From assembly GCF_002341865.1 (NCBI RefSeq), contig NZ_DDOV01000038.1, positions 90,409 to 97,640 on the forward strand: 7,232 nucleotides of DNA. The letters are read 5' to 3'. The notes beneath the pieces were generated by a model, which saw nothing but the letters and a program-made list of their open reading frames with translations, ran no database searches and was not told the origin of the DNA. Numbering within the stretch: position 1 is the stretch's first letter; every line of letters begins with the position of its first letter. The position numbers and the translations under genes are program-made. Positions 1-5,868 of the stretch are shown in pieces. The stretch comes from Clostridium sp. UBA2485. Lineage in GTDB: Bacteria > Bacillota > Clostridia > Clostridiales > Clostridiaceae.

Positions 1-40
1 TGAATTAAAAATTAAGAATGAATAATGAAGAATTGCGGTT

Positions 41-73
41 AAAACTCCACCGTCAAAGCCTTTGGAGTTTTTT
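41..73 (+). terminator. Intrinsic terminator hairpin
   Basis: AAAACTCCA (41-49) pairs perfectly with TGGAGTTTT (63-71) around a 13-nt loop and runs into a T tract (68-73). This is the form of a rho-independent terminator on the plus strand. The gene it would serve lies to the left of the window, or the hairpin belongs to the repeat unit that contains it. Confidence 0.6.
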
Positions 74-90
74 AAATAAACTTCATTTTA

Positions 91-113
91 GAAATTCACT
101 AGTAGTGAATTTC
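91..113. repeat. Perfect 23-nt palindrome
   Basis: GAAATTCACTA (91-101) is the exact reverse complement of TAGTGAATTTC (103-113), with one central base. The flanking bases add a few more pairs with a bulge. It has no T tract, so it is not a terminator. It appears to be the inner structural part of the inverted-repeat unit at 2-153. Confidence 0.7.
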
Positions 114-153
114 ATCCTAAATCTTTCATTTTTAATTATTAATCCTTAATTTC

Positions 154-380
154 TAAGGATTTAAGCTATTTTTATAGGAAACTTATTTTCCAGAGTATAC
201 TTTAAATTTTCACATTGTATCCCTATAAGTAGCTCCACTTTTCATATAGAATTTATATAAAAATATGTGAACTTAAATATAAGTTTTTAGCAAAAACTGA
301 CTGAAGAATTTTCATTAGTCTACTAATAATATTTATAATTGTTTTTATATTATTAATCATTGAGAATTATACCCTAAATT
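154..380. other. Gene-free stretch
   Basis: No open frame with a ribosome binding site was found on either strand. Two small hairpins are visible. AATCCTTA (141-148) pairs with TAAGGATT (154-161) at the border of the repeat unit. AGTTTTT (282-288) pairs with AAAAACT (292-298) around a 3-nt loop. I assign no function. The lost 5' part of the acetyltransferase gene whose 3' end follows may once have lain here, but I see no residue of it before about 381. Confidence 0.5.
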
Positions 381-602
381 GTGATAAAATTCACATTTTT
401 TTATGCTTTGTGAATATTAAACTTGCACAGAATTGATTTTGAAGTATACTCCTATAATGAAATAGCTATAAATACATATGAGAGAGTTGGGTTTAAAAGA
501 GAAGCAATTCAAAGAGAGGTTTTATTTTATAATCATAAATACCACGATGCTATTTTAATGAGTATTTTGGAAGATGAATATAGATTAAAATATAATAAAT
601 AA
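381..602 (+). pseudogene. GNAT-family N-acetyltransferase, decayed 3' remnant
   Basis: The frame ending at the TAA at 600-602 is open from 414 and reads 62 residues beginning ILNLHRIDFEVYSYNE, then YERVGFKRE and a YHDAILMSIL ending. This is the C-terminal part of a RimJ/RimL-type GNAT acetyltransferase, which transfers acetyl from acetyl-CoA to an amino group. The 'LNLHRI..EVYS.N..AI..YE..GF' run is the family's acetyl-CoA-binding strand and helix region. Upstream in the same frame, after about 381, IKFTFFYAL still resembles the preceding family segment, but a TGA at 411-413 interrupts it and a TAA at 375-377 closes the frame. The first two thirds of a normal protein of about 170-190 residues is missing, with no usable start codon or ribosome binding site. 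It is followed by a terminator, consistent with this being the true end of a former gene. Confidence 0.8.
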
Positions 603-633
603 CTGCATTATGTTAAAAAACATCGTAACATAT

Positions 634-678
634 TCCTTTCTAGACATTATAAAATATATGTTTAGAAAGGAGTTTTTT
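634..678 (+). terminator. Strong intrinsic terminator after the GNAT remnant
   Basis: TCCTTTCTAGACAT (634-647) pairs with ATGTTTAGAAAGGA (658-671) over 14 bp including one G-U pair, around a 10-nt loop, followed by six T (673-678). It lies 31 nt after the stop of the decayed acetyltransferase and is probably its original terminator. A smaller inverted repeat, TATGTTA (609-615) with TAACATA (626-632), precedes it. Confidence 0.85.
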
Positions 679-889
679 ATCCACATTTTAAAAATATAAA
701 TCAAATAATATCCACATTATTAACATTTATTTATGTAAGTTAAAATTTATCTATGATTAAAAAGCTATTTACTTTGTACTTTAATTGATTTATATATGAT
801 ATTAAGACTCAATAAGATTTAAAATAAAGAATTATAATGAATATTTAAACTTATATGCTTAACAATAATACTAAAAATATGATATTAAA
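679..889. other. Leader and promoter region of the EcsC-family gene, no strong promoter seen
   Basis: This A+T-rich stretch must carry the promoter of the gene starting at 902, because the terminator at 634-678 isolates that gene. A perfect TATAAT is present at 833-838, but no good -35 lies 16-18 bases before it. TTGTAC at 774-779 with TATGAT at 795-800 is a second option with a short 15-bp spacer. Neither can be preferred from sequence alone, and no coding frame is seen. Confidence 0.3.
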
Positions 890-901
890 AAAGGTGATGT
901 T

Positions 902-1618
902 ATGAATGATTATTACTTAAATGCAGCCAAAGAATTAGAGAATTGGAAATCAAAAATGCGAAAAAAGCCTTCTATAATTAGCAAAGCATCAAAAGGTTTA
1001 CAAAATAAATTCAATAATGTAATTCCAGAAAAATATCATAAAATGCTAACATCTGCAATAAAAAATATGATTAAATTTGTGCTTTTAGGTTCAGAGATTG
1101 CTACCAAACCTCCCTACGATATTTTAGATCTTGAAGAAAAAGAAAGATTAGTCAAGGAAAAAATTTCAACATATAAACGAACTGCTATGATAGAAGGCGC
1201 TAGTACAGGTGCTGGTGGATTTGTGATGAGTCTTGCTGACTTTCCATTACTTCTTAGTATAAAAATAAAATTTTTATATGATGTTGCTTCAATTTATGGA
1301 TTTGATGTTCGTGATTATAAAGAAAGAGTATATATACTTCATATATTTGAGCTTGCATTTTCTAGTCAAGAAAATATAAATGAAATATTTTTCAAAATGG
1401 AAAGATGGGAAGAGTACTCTAGTTCATTACCTAACGATATGGATTACTTTGATTGGCGAAAATTTCAACAGGAATATAGAGACTATATTGATATTGCTAA
1501 ACTTATGCAAATGTTACCAGCTATTGGAGCTTTAGTTGGCGCTTATGTTAATTCAAAATTATTAGATAAACTTGGTGAAACAGCAATTAATTCATATAGA
1601 ATGAGATTATTTAAATAA
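902..1618 (+). CDS. EcsC-family protein
   Basis: This 238-residue protein belongs to the EcsC family, named for the third gene of the Bacillus ecs operon. There EcsC accompanies the EcsAB ABC transporter, but its biochemical role is unknown. Family features visible in order are an N-terminal region with Tyr/Trp-containing helices (YYLNAAKELENWKSKM), IPEKYHKMLTSAIK at 41-54, the glycine-rich EGASTGAGGF at 98-107, ADFPLLLSIKIKFLYD at 112-127 followed by YGFD at 132-135, and a C-terminal LPAIGALVGAYVNSKLLDKL at 205-224 before the closing YRMR. Hydrophobic stretches around 57-66 and 202-217 suggest membrane association rather than clear transmembrane helices. The start at 902 is supported by an AAAGGTGAT ribosome binding site about 890-898. 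No ecsA or ecsB lies nearby and terminators flank it on both sides, so it is a stand-alone, monocistronic EcsC. Confidence 0.87.
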   Translation: MNDYYLNAAKELENWKSKMRKKPSIISKASKGLQNKFNNVIPEKYHKMLTSAIKNMIKFVLLGSEIATKPPYDILDLEEKERLVKEKISTYKRTAMIEGASTGAGGFVMSLADFPLLLSIKIKFLYDVASIYGFDVRDYKERVYILHIFELAFSSQENINEIFFKMERWEEYSSSLPNDMDYFDWRKFQQEYRDYIDIAKLMQMLPAIGALVGAYVNSKLLDKLGETAINSYRMRLFK

Positions 1619-1669
1619 CTATAATTTGTATTCCATCTTTTAGATGTTTTCTATAAAGAGGCTAAAGAG

Positions 1670-1706
1670 AAAATAACTAGTTATTAATACTAACTAGTTA
1701 TTTTTT
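1670..1706 (+). terminator. Intrinsic terminator of the EcsC-family gene
   Basis: AAAATAACTAGTTA (1670-1683) pairs perfectly over 14 bp with TAACTAGTTATTTT (1691-1704) around a 7-nt loop and ends in TTTTTT (1701-1706). It lies about 50 nt after the stop codon. Because the 5' arm starts with an A run, it could also work weakly on the minus strand. Its core AAATAACTAG recurs in the terminator at 4293-4335. Confidence 0.88.
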
Positions 1707-1792
1707 AATCACTAATTAATTGCTTACTAAAATATGTCATTATATGTTTTAAATCATATTATATAACATTATCAAGTTTATGGAGGCTCTAT

Positions 1793-2404
1793 ATGCGCAA
1801 ATTCTGTAGATGCTATAACTGTAATGCTTTTGAAGGTGAAATACCTCCTTGCGCTCAATTCTTAAATAACTCTAATCCTTTAATAAAAGATGGTAAATTA
1901 TTATATCGTAATTTTAATAGAATATACTGTTTTTTAAGTGTAAACCCTTCAAATAATAATAATAATAATAATAATAACAATAATATGATAACAATTTCTT
2001 CTAATCTCCAGATAAGTATTTCAAATTTTATAATAGGTCTTTATATAAGCCAAATTCAGAATGACATTATTGAATACGATAATAATTCTATAATTCATAA
2101 TAATAAAGTAGCTAATGATTTTATTCATAAAGTTCTAAGTAATAACATATCCGTTGATGACGAAATCAATGCTTCTATAGCGTTTTTTATAACAAACACC
2201 AATGCTATTCTACCCTTATATACAGCTACAATAAATGTAACTCCATTAAATTTATATATCCTTATAACTCTACATCTTCTTGAAAATAATCCTGCTCTCT
2301 TCTTTGGCAATAATGATTATGTCTTAGAAAATGAAATAAACTTTTATTTATCTTCTTTATCACTAAAATTTCCTTTCTTTAAATTCAAAGATTGGGGTAA
2401 CTAA
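1793..2404 (+). CDS. Hypothetical protein with N-terminal cysteines and a poly-Asn tract
   Basis: I do not recognise this 203-residue protein. The N-terminus is cysteine-rich (CRCYNC at 5-10, then Cys20 and Cys46), which could bind a metal or form disulfides. Residues 54-64 are eleven consecutive asparagines, encoded by eight AAT codons, one AAC and two more AAT. The C-terminal 139 residues, starting MITISS, are rich in Ile, Asn and Leu with hydrophobic strand-like stretches but no signal peptide or clear transmembrane helix. Three things argue that it is a real gene: a GGAGG at 1782-1786 six bases before ATG, an open frame of this length in A+T-rich DNA, and a proper terminator just after the stop. 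The Cys-rich start and Asn-rich low-complexity linker would suit a spore-coat or other surface protein, but that is a guess. Confidence 0.62.
   Translation: MRKFCRCYNCNAFEGEIPPCAQFLNNSNPLIKDGKLLYRNFNRIYCFLSVNPSNNNNNNNNNNNMITISSNLQISISNFIIGLYISQIQNDIIEYDNNSIIHNNKVANDFIHKVLSNNISVDDEINASIAFFITNTNAILPLYTATINVTPLNLYILITLHLLENNPALFFGNNDYVLENEINFYLSSLSLKFPFFKFKDWGN
1952..1984 (+). repeat. AAT trinucleotide microsatellite
   Basis: Eight uninterrupted AAT units (1952-1975) are followed by AAC and two more AAT units, all in frame inside the coding sequence at 1793-2404 and giving eleven Asn. Slippage would change the length of the Asn linker in whole residues and would not break the frame. Confidence 0.95.
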
Positions 2405-2410
2405 TATATT

Positions 2411-2439
2411 AAACCTTGTAGAGCATCCTATAAGGTTTT
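2411..2439 (+). terminator. Intrinsic terminator of the poly-Asn protein gene
   Basis: AAACCTTGTAG (2411-2421) pairs with CTATAAGGTTT (2428-2438), 11 bp with one G-U pair and a 6-nt loop, followed by TTTTCTTT. It begins seven bases after the stop at 2404, which supports the upstream frame being a transcribed gene. Confidence 0.8.
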
Positions 2440-2553
2440 CTTTATAAATATTAAATTTAATCTTTAAATAATTAAAAATAATATGAATATTTTTGAAAAT
2501 TTAATTATACAATATTTGTCCAATAGATAATATTGATAAATATAGTCGATATT
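2440..2553. other. Probable promoter region of the KAS III gene, elements unclear
   Basis: The gene at 2706 needs its own promoter because a terminator lies before this stretch. TTGTCC at 2516-2521 followed by TATAGT at 2541-2546 has a 19-bp spacer. A perfect TATAAT at 2567-2572 has no recognisable -35. The region is too A+T-rich to choose between them. No coding frame is seen. Confidence 0.25.
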
Positions 2554-2689
2554 TGTTGTAAAATTATATAATTTAAGGTAATTTTTAAAAGGAATGTAAA
2601 ATAACTTGTAGAATAAATATATAAAATATAATAATGCGTAATATTTATATTTTATACATTATTACTACATTTTTAAGTTTTTTACAACA
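2554..2689 (+). repeat. Nested inverted repeats in the KAS III leader
   Basis: The outer arms TGTTGTAAAA (2554-2563) and TTTTACAACA (2680-2689) are exact reverse complements. Inside them, AACTT (2603-2607) pairs with AAGTT (2675-2679), GTAG (2608-2611) with CTAC (2665-2668), and AATAA (2612-2616) with TTATT (2659-2663). A 12-bp run (2620-2631 with 2645-2656) closes over a short apex near ATGCG. The bulges are small. The structure ends five bases before the ribosome binding site (2694-2698), which it leaves free. It could be a structured 5' leader, a paired operator, or a captured repeat element. There is no T tract, so it is not a terminator. Confidence 0.6.
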
Positions 2690-2705
2690 GTTGGGAGGTA
2701 ATTAA

Positions 2706-3716
2706 ATGTTAAAAGAAATCGTGCCTTCTGGAATTTTAGGAATAGGCGCATATATTCCAGAAGAAATTAGAAAAAATGACTTTTGGGAAAATATCGAAAT
2801 AGTAAATTTACCTGAAGGTAGAAAAAGTCCCTTTGAAAGAATAGATGAAAGAAGAGTGTTTCCAGCTAATATGCTGCCTTCAGACGCAGAAGTTAAAGCA
2901 GCAGAAGTAGCTATTAAAGATGCTGGTATTTCAAAGGACGATATTGATCTTGTCATGGTTCATTCTATGCTTCAAGATGAAATAATTCCTAGTAATGCAA
3001 GTTTAGTTCAATATAAATTAGGTTTAAAAAATGCAGGTGCTTGGCATATTGATACTTGTTGTTCAAGTTTTGTTACAATGGTTACCACTGCATCTAATTT
3101 AATAGCAATGGGCGAATTTAAAAATATCTTAATCGTAACTTCTGTATTTCATTCAAGAATTCTCGATTACTCAGATTATTTAAGCCTATATGCAGGAGAT
3201 GGAGCTGGTGCTATAGTTATGGGACAAGTTCCTGAAGGAAGAGGATATGTTGCATCTTGCTGCAATTCTGATGGTTATTATCATGATGCATTTACACTTG
3301 CTGAAAGAATGCCTTTAAATCAGAAAAGAAGAAGATTCTTTGAACCATCTCCACTAAGACCATTCTTTACAACTAATCCTATTAAAACAAATGGGGTGGG
3401 AAAGAACTCTGTTGATATAATGCAAGAAATTCTTGAAAAAACACTTAAAAAAGCTAATATGACTTCAGAAGATATTGATATGTTTTTCTCTCATCAACCA
3501 GCTGATTGGGCTCATGATGCATGGAGAGATTCAATAAATATACCTAAAGAACGTTCGTATCAAACCTTCCGTAAATATGGAAATCTTGCTTCGTCTTCAG
3601 TACCAGTAACTCTTTATGAGGCTAAAGAAAAAAGATTACTTAAAGAAGGTCAAACCCTTTTAATTACATCTTCAGGTGCAGGCGAAAATCACATTGCTGC
3701 AATAATAAAATTATAA
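2706..3716 (+). CDS. Beta-ketoacyl-ACP synthase III (FabH-like) family protein
   Basis: This 336-residue thiolase-fold enzyme is of normal length for the KAS III family, which condenses an acyl-CoA with malonyl-ACP or, in divergent members, transfers acyl groups to other acceptors. The Cys-His-Asn triad is visible: Cys119 in DTCCSSF (116-122), His263 in FFSHQPADW (260-268) and Asn293 in YGNLASSSVP (291-300). YAGDGAGAIVMG (162-173) matches the family GDGAGA motif, and a GAG loop (324-326) sits near the C-terminus. Housekeeping FabH usually shows AAC[AT]GF, HQANxRI and GNTSAAS. The differences here (an extra Cys118, HQPADWAHD, GNLASSS) suggest a specialised member related to PqsD, CerJ or ChlB-type proteins rather than the fatty-acid initiator. 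No acpP, fabD or fabF gene is adjacent, so the partner carrier and product are unknown. The start is fixed by GGGAGG ending seven bases before ATG. It acts in the cytosol. Confidence 0.88.
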   Translation: MLKEIVPSGILGIGAYIPEEIRKNDFWENIEIVNLPEGRKSPFERIDERRVFPANMLPSDAEVKAAEVAIKDAGISKDDIDLVMVHSMLQDEIIPSNASLVQYKLGLKNAGAWHIDTCCSSFVTMVTTASNLIAMGEFKNILIVTSVFHSRILDYSDYLSLYAGDGAGAIVMGQVPEGRGYVASCCNSDGYYHDAFTLAERMPLNQKRRRFFEPSPLRPFFTTNPIKTNGVGKNSVDIMQEILEKTLKKANMTSEDIDMFFSHQPADWAHDAWRDSINIPKERSYQTFRKYGNLASSSVPVTLYEAKEKRLLKEGQTLLITSSGAGENHIAAIIKL

Positions 3717-3732
3717 TAATTTTAGAAGATGA

Positions 3733-3861
3733 AAAAAATTATATAAAGTTGCTGTTATTTTAAATAGTGAGGTTTTTAATATTAATTTATCAAAACCATT
3801 TAATTAATCAGGTAATATTTTTAAAAATGTTAAAGAGGCTGAAAATTATCTGAATAGTTAA
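3733..3861 (+). pseudogene. Decayed 3' end of a paralogue of the next gene
   Basis: Reading the frame that ends at TAA 3859-3861 gives 42 codons from 3733, beginning KKLYKVAVILNSEVF and ending IFKNVKEAENYLNS, with one in-frame TAA at 3805-3807. It aligns end to end, with a single-residue gap, with residues 74-116 of the intact protein downstream (KGYKKAAFIMSSAV... to LFDNINDAEKFLNS). About 14 positions are identical and many others are conservative, including the shared AE.(Y/F)LNS terminus. There is no start codon or 5' part, because the KAS III stop lies only 16 bases upstream. This is the residue of a tandem duplicate of which only the 3' third survives. The match is by eye and short, but its collinearity and identical ending make chance unlikely. 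Confidence 0.75.
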
Positions 3862-3891
3862 TAATTTTTATTCATACGAGGGGGATTTTAG

Positions 3892-4242
3892 ATGTACAAA
3901 ATAAGATATGATAAATTAAAAAACTGTATTTATGTTGTGGTTGAGGGAAACATGAAAATGGAGGAAGCTAATAATTATGTAGTGGACTTCAAAAAAGCTG
4001 TAGATAGCACAGGTCCAAATTTTAAAATTTGTACTGATTTATCAAAGACTACAGCGGTTCTTCCTGAAATCAATGATAAACTTAACGAAAGCAAAGCCTA
4101 TGCAAAAGCGAAAGGATATAAAAAAGCTGCATTTATAATGAGTTCTGCTGTATTGAAAATGCAAGTAAAGAGAGCATTTGAAGAAGATCAAGAAAGCCTT
4201 TTTGATAATATAAATGATGCTGAAAAATTTTTAAATAGTTAA
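3892..4242 (+). CDS. Small STAS/SpoIIAA-like protein
   Basis: This 116-residue cytosolic protein begins MYKIRYDKLKNCIYVVVEGN, followed by a helix with EEANNYVVDFKKAV. CTDLSK (47-52) comes next, then AKGYKKAAFIMSS (73-85) and a C-terminal FDNINDAEKFLNS. The alternating beta-alpha pattern, with a central 'D-L-S' strand and an ending of 'F.d..eA..fL', resembles the SpoIIAA-like/STAS-SEC14 group of small proteins of unknown role. I did not see the phosphorylatable serine context of true anti-anti-sigma factors. The start is supported by AGGGGG at 3879-3884 seven bases before ATG. It lies 175 bases after the KAS III gene with no clear terminator between, so co-transcription is possible. A decayed second copy sits in that gap. 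The function is unknown, and the family call is moderately sure. Confidence 0.7.
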   Translation: MYKIRYDKLKNCIYVVVEGNMKMEEANNYVVDFKKAVDSTGPNFKICTDLSKTTAVLPEINDKLNESKAYAKAKGYKKAAFIMSSAVLKMQVKRAFEEDQESLFDNINDAEKFLNS

Positions 4243-4292
4243 TCTTACATATACTAAGGTTAATAATTCTTTTATATTTAAATATCTTTTAA

Positions 4293-4335
4293 AAATAACT
4301 AGCCAATTATGATAACATACTTGACTAGTTATTTC
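4293..4335. terminator. Bidirectional terminator between convergent genes
   Basis: AAATAACTAG (4293-4302) pairs with CTAGTTATTT (4325-4334), and a further CAA/TTG pairing lies inside after one mismatch. On the plus strand it ends in TTATTTCATTTC, after the small STAS-like gene. On the minus strand it ends in TTATTTTTAAAA, after the MocR-type regulator. It therefore probably stops transcription from both sides. Confidence 0.78.
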
Positions 4336-4393
4336 ATTTCAAAGTATTTATTATAATTAGCTCTAAACTTTGATTAAACATTACTAAGTTACC

Positions 4394-5854
4394 TCAATTT
4401 TTAGTTTCCTCAATTAACTCTTTAACTACGTCACCAATAATTTTTATTCCTTTCTTTATATCCTCTTCATTAACTCTTGAAAAGCCCAGTCTCATAGTAT
4501 CTGTACCGCTATCATCAGTATAAAATATATCTCCTGGTGTAAATACCACTCCTTTTTTATAACACTCCCCAAGTACAACTCTTGAACTAAGTCCGTTAAG
4601 AAGTTTTATAAATATATGGAGTCCTCCCTGTCCCATTATATATTCATTAGGAATGTATCTTTTTACTTGTTCTAAGGTAAATTCATACTTATATCCATAG
4701 TATTTTCTAATTTTCTTTACATATCTATTAAAAGCCCCACTTTTCATATAATGATAAAATGCCCCTTGATCAAGAAATGAAGAATGAATAGTTCTAGCTC
4801 TTTTAACACTCTCTAATGTATCTATCAATTTAGCATCCCCAAAAATCCAGCCTAGCCTTAATCCGGGAAAAAGTATTTTAGAAAAACTTCCAATATAAAT
4901 AACTCCACTACCTTTTGTACAAAGTGATGTTATTGATGGAAGATGAGAACCAGAATATAATAATTCTTCGTTAAAACCATCCTCTATTATAGGTACCCCG
5001 TACTTTTGAAAAACCCTAAATACTTCCTGTCTTCTCTCACCACTCATAACAACACCAGTAGGATTATGATATGAAGGAACAATATATGATAATTTTACAG
5101 AATTACTTTGCAAAGTATCTTCTAATATTCTAGTATCAATTCCATCAAAAGTCACAGGTATTCCAATTACATTTAGTCCGTGAGCCTTCATAATCTTTAA
5201 AGCGGTATTATGAGTGGGATTTTCACAAATAATCATATCTCCTGGCACTGTTAAAGAACTCAGTGCTATATCGAAACCCTCAGTAAATCCATTAGTTATT
5301 AATATTTCTTTTCCTTTTGTATTAACTCCTTTCTCCTCCATATAATCCATAAGATACTCTATTAATGGTCTATATCCCTTAGCATAGCCATAATTTAATA
5401 GCTTATCTCCTTCCAAAGAAAATCCATTTAAAAAAGCCCTTTTAAACTCCTCTAAATCAAATAAATTCTCTTCTGGAGCAATACTTTTAAAAGAAATCAT
5501 TCCTTTTTTCCAAGGTAGTTCAGTTTTAATTATGTCTAAAGCTCTACAAGTGCTCCCATAATTATTAATCTTAGAATTCCAATCAATGTTGAACTCTCCA
5601 CTTACTAACTTTGTTTCTATAGCTATAAAAGTTCCTTTGCCTTTTAAAGTTTCAACAATACCATTACTTTCTAAATTTTCATAAGCTGTAACTACTGAAT
5701 TTCTACTTATATTTAGCATCTCACTGACTTCTCTTGTAGAAGGTAGTTTACTTCCCTTTTGAAGAAGTGCTTTTGCTATACTGTCTTTTATATGCTCTTC
5801 AATTTGTATATATATTGGTAGTTCATTATTGATTTTAAATGATGAAAAAATCAA
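4394..5854 (-). CDS. ddlR: MocR-type transcriptional regulator (GntR HTH plus aminotransferase-like domain), probable DdlR
   Basis: This 486-residue protein has a GntR winged helix-turn-helix at about 10-80 (PIYIQIEEHIKDSI, LPSTREVSEMLNISRNSV, then GKGTFIA). A fold-type I aminotransferase domain starts at about 115. PLP-site residues are present: Asn264 in HNPTG (263-267), Asp292 in IIEDGFNEEL, Lys326 in GSFSK (322-326) and Arg455 in MRLGFSR. The Tyr that usually follows the Asp in MocR proteins (GabR Tyr281) is Phe294 here. The TTG start at 5854 is supported by AAAGGAG (5862-5868), seven bases upstream and overlapping the ddl stop. The gene is therefore in an operon with ddl and likely coupled to it in translation. 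DdlR, a MocR-type protein, activates ddl in Brevibacillus brevis and is known in C. difficile. The linkage here makes the same role likely, with PLP and perhaps a D-alanine-related ligand as effectors. Other MocR roles (PdxR, GabR) are less likely because no pdx or gab genes are nearby. Confidence 0.88.
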   Translation of the reverse strand: MIFSSFKINNELPIYIQIEEHIKDSIAKALLQKGSKLPSTREVSEMLNISRNSVVTAYENLESNGIVETLKGKGTFIAIETKLVSGEFNIDWNSKINNYGSTCRALDIIKTELPWKKGMISFKSIAPEENLFDLEEFKRAFLNGFSLEGDKLLNYGYAKGYRPLIEYLMDYMEEKGVNTKGKEILITNGFTEGFDIALSSLTVPGDMIICENPTHNTALKIMKAHGLNVIGIPVTFDGIDTRILEDTLQSNSVKLSYIVPSYHNPTGVVMSGERRQEVFRVFQKYGVPIIEDGFNEELLYSGSHLPSITSLCTKGSGVIYIGSFSKILFPGLRLGWIFGDAKLIDTLESVKRARTIHSSFLDQGAFYHYMKSGAFNRYVKKIRKYYGYKYEFTLEQVKRYIPNEYIMGQGGLHIFIKLLNGLSSRVVLGECYKKGVVFTPGDIFYTDDSGTDTMRLGFSRVNEEDIKKGIKIIGDVVKELIEETKN

Positions 5855-5861
5855 AAATTTT

Positions 5862-5868
5862 CTCCTTT
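5862..5868 (-). promoter_or_regulatory. Ribosome binding site of the regulator, overlapping the ddl stop
   Basis: AAAGGAG on the minus strand shares its first A with the TGA stop of ddl and stands seven bases before the TTG start of the regulator. It justifies the non-ATG start and implies that ribosomes finishing ddl can pass directly to the regulator. Confidence 0.8.

Larger units (their letters stand above)
2..153. repeat. MITE-like unit with imperfect terminal inverted repeats
   Basis: Positions 2-40 and the reverse complement of 114-153 align over 39 columns with about 29 identities and one single-base gap, forming imperfect terminal inverted repeats. Between them lie a terminator-type hairpin (41-71) and a perfect 11-bp palindrome (91-101 pairing with 103-113). 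The unit encodes nothing. It looks like a small non-autonomous repeat of the kind scattered through clostridial intergenic DNA. Both arms are A+T-rich, so some of the match is compositional. The left end lies at the window edge and may extend further. Confidence 0.5.

Noticed and set aside
161..241. Minus-strand open stretch of 26 codons that reads like a protein tail (VELLIGIQCENLKYTLENKF).
   Set aside because: No start, no ribosome binding site, no recognised family, and stops lie close upstream. In DNA this A+T-rich a short open run is not enough.
1755..1762. CATATTAT as a sporulation sigma factor -10 (CATANNNT) for the poly-Asn protein gene.
   Set aside because: The pattern is common by chance in this composition and no convincing -35 lies at the right spacing.
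2125..2310. Minus-strand frame of 61 codons inside the poly-Asn protein gene.
   Set aside because: It is antisense to a gene with a good ribosome binding site and terminator, and has no support of its own.
2702..2956. Minus-strand frame of 84 codons over the start of the KAS III gene.
   Set aside because: It is a shadow of a clear enzyme gene with catalytic motifs in the plus-strand frame.
3771..3797. GGTTTT/AAAACC as a terminator between the KAS III gene and the small gene.
   Set aside because: It has only six base pairs, a long loop and no T tract. It lies within the paralogue remnant.
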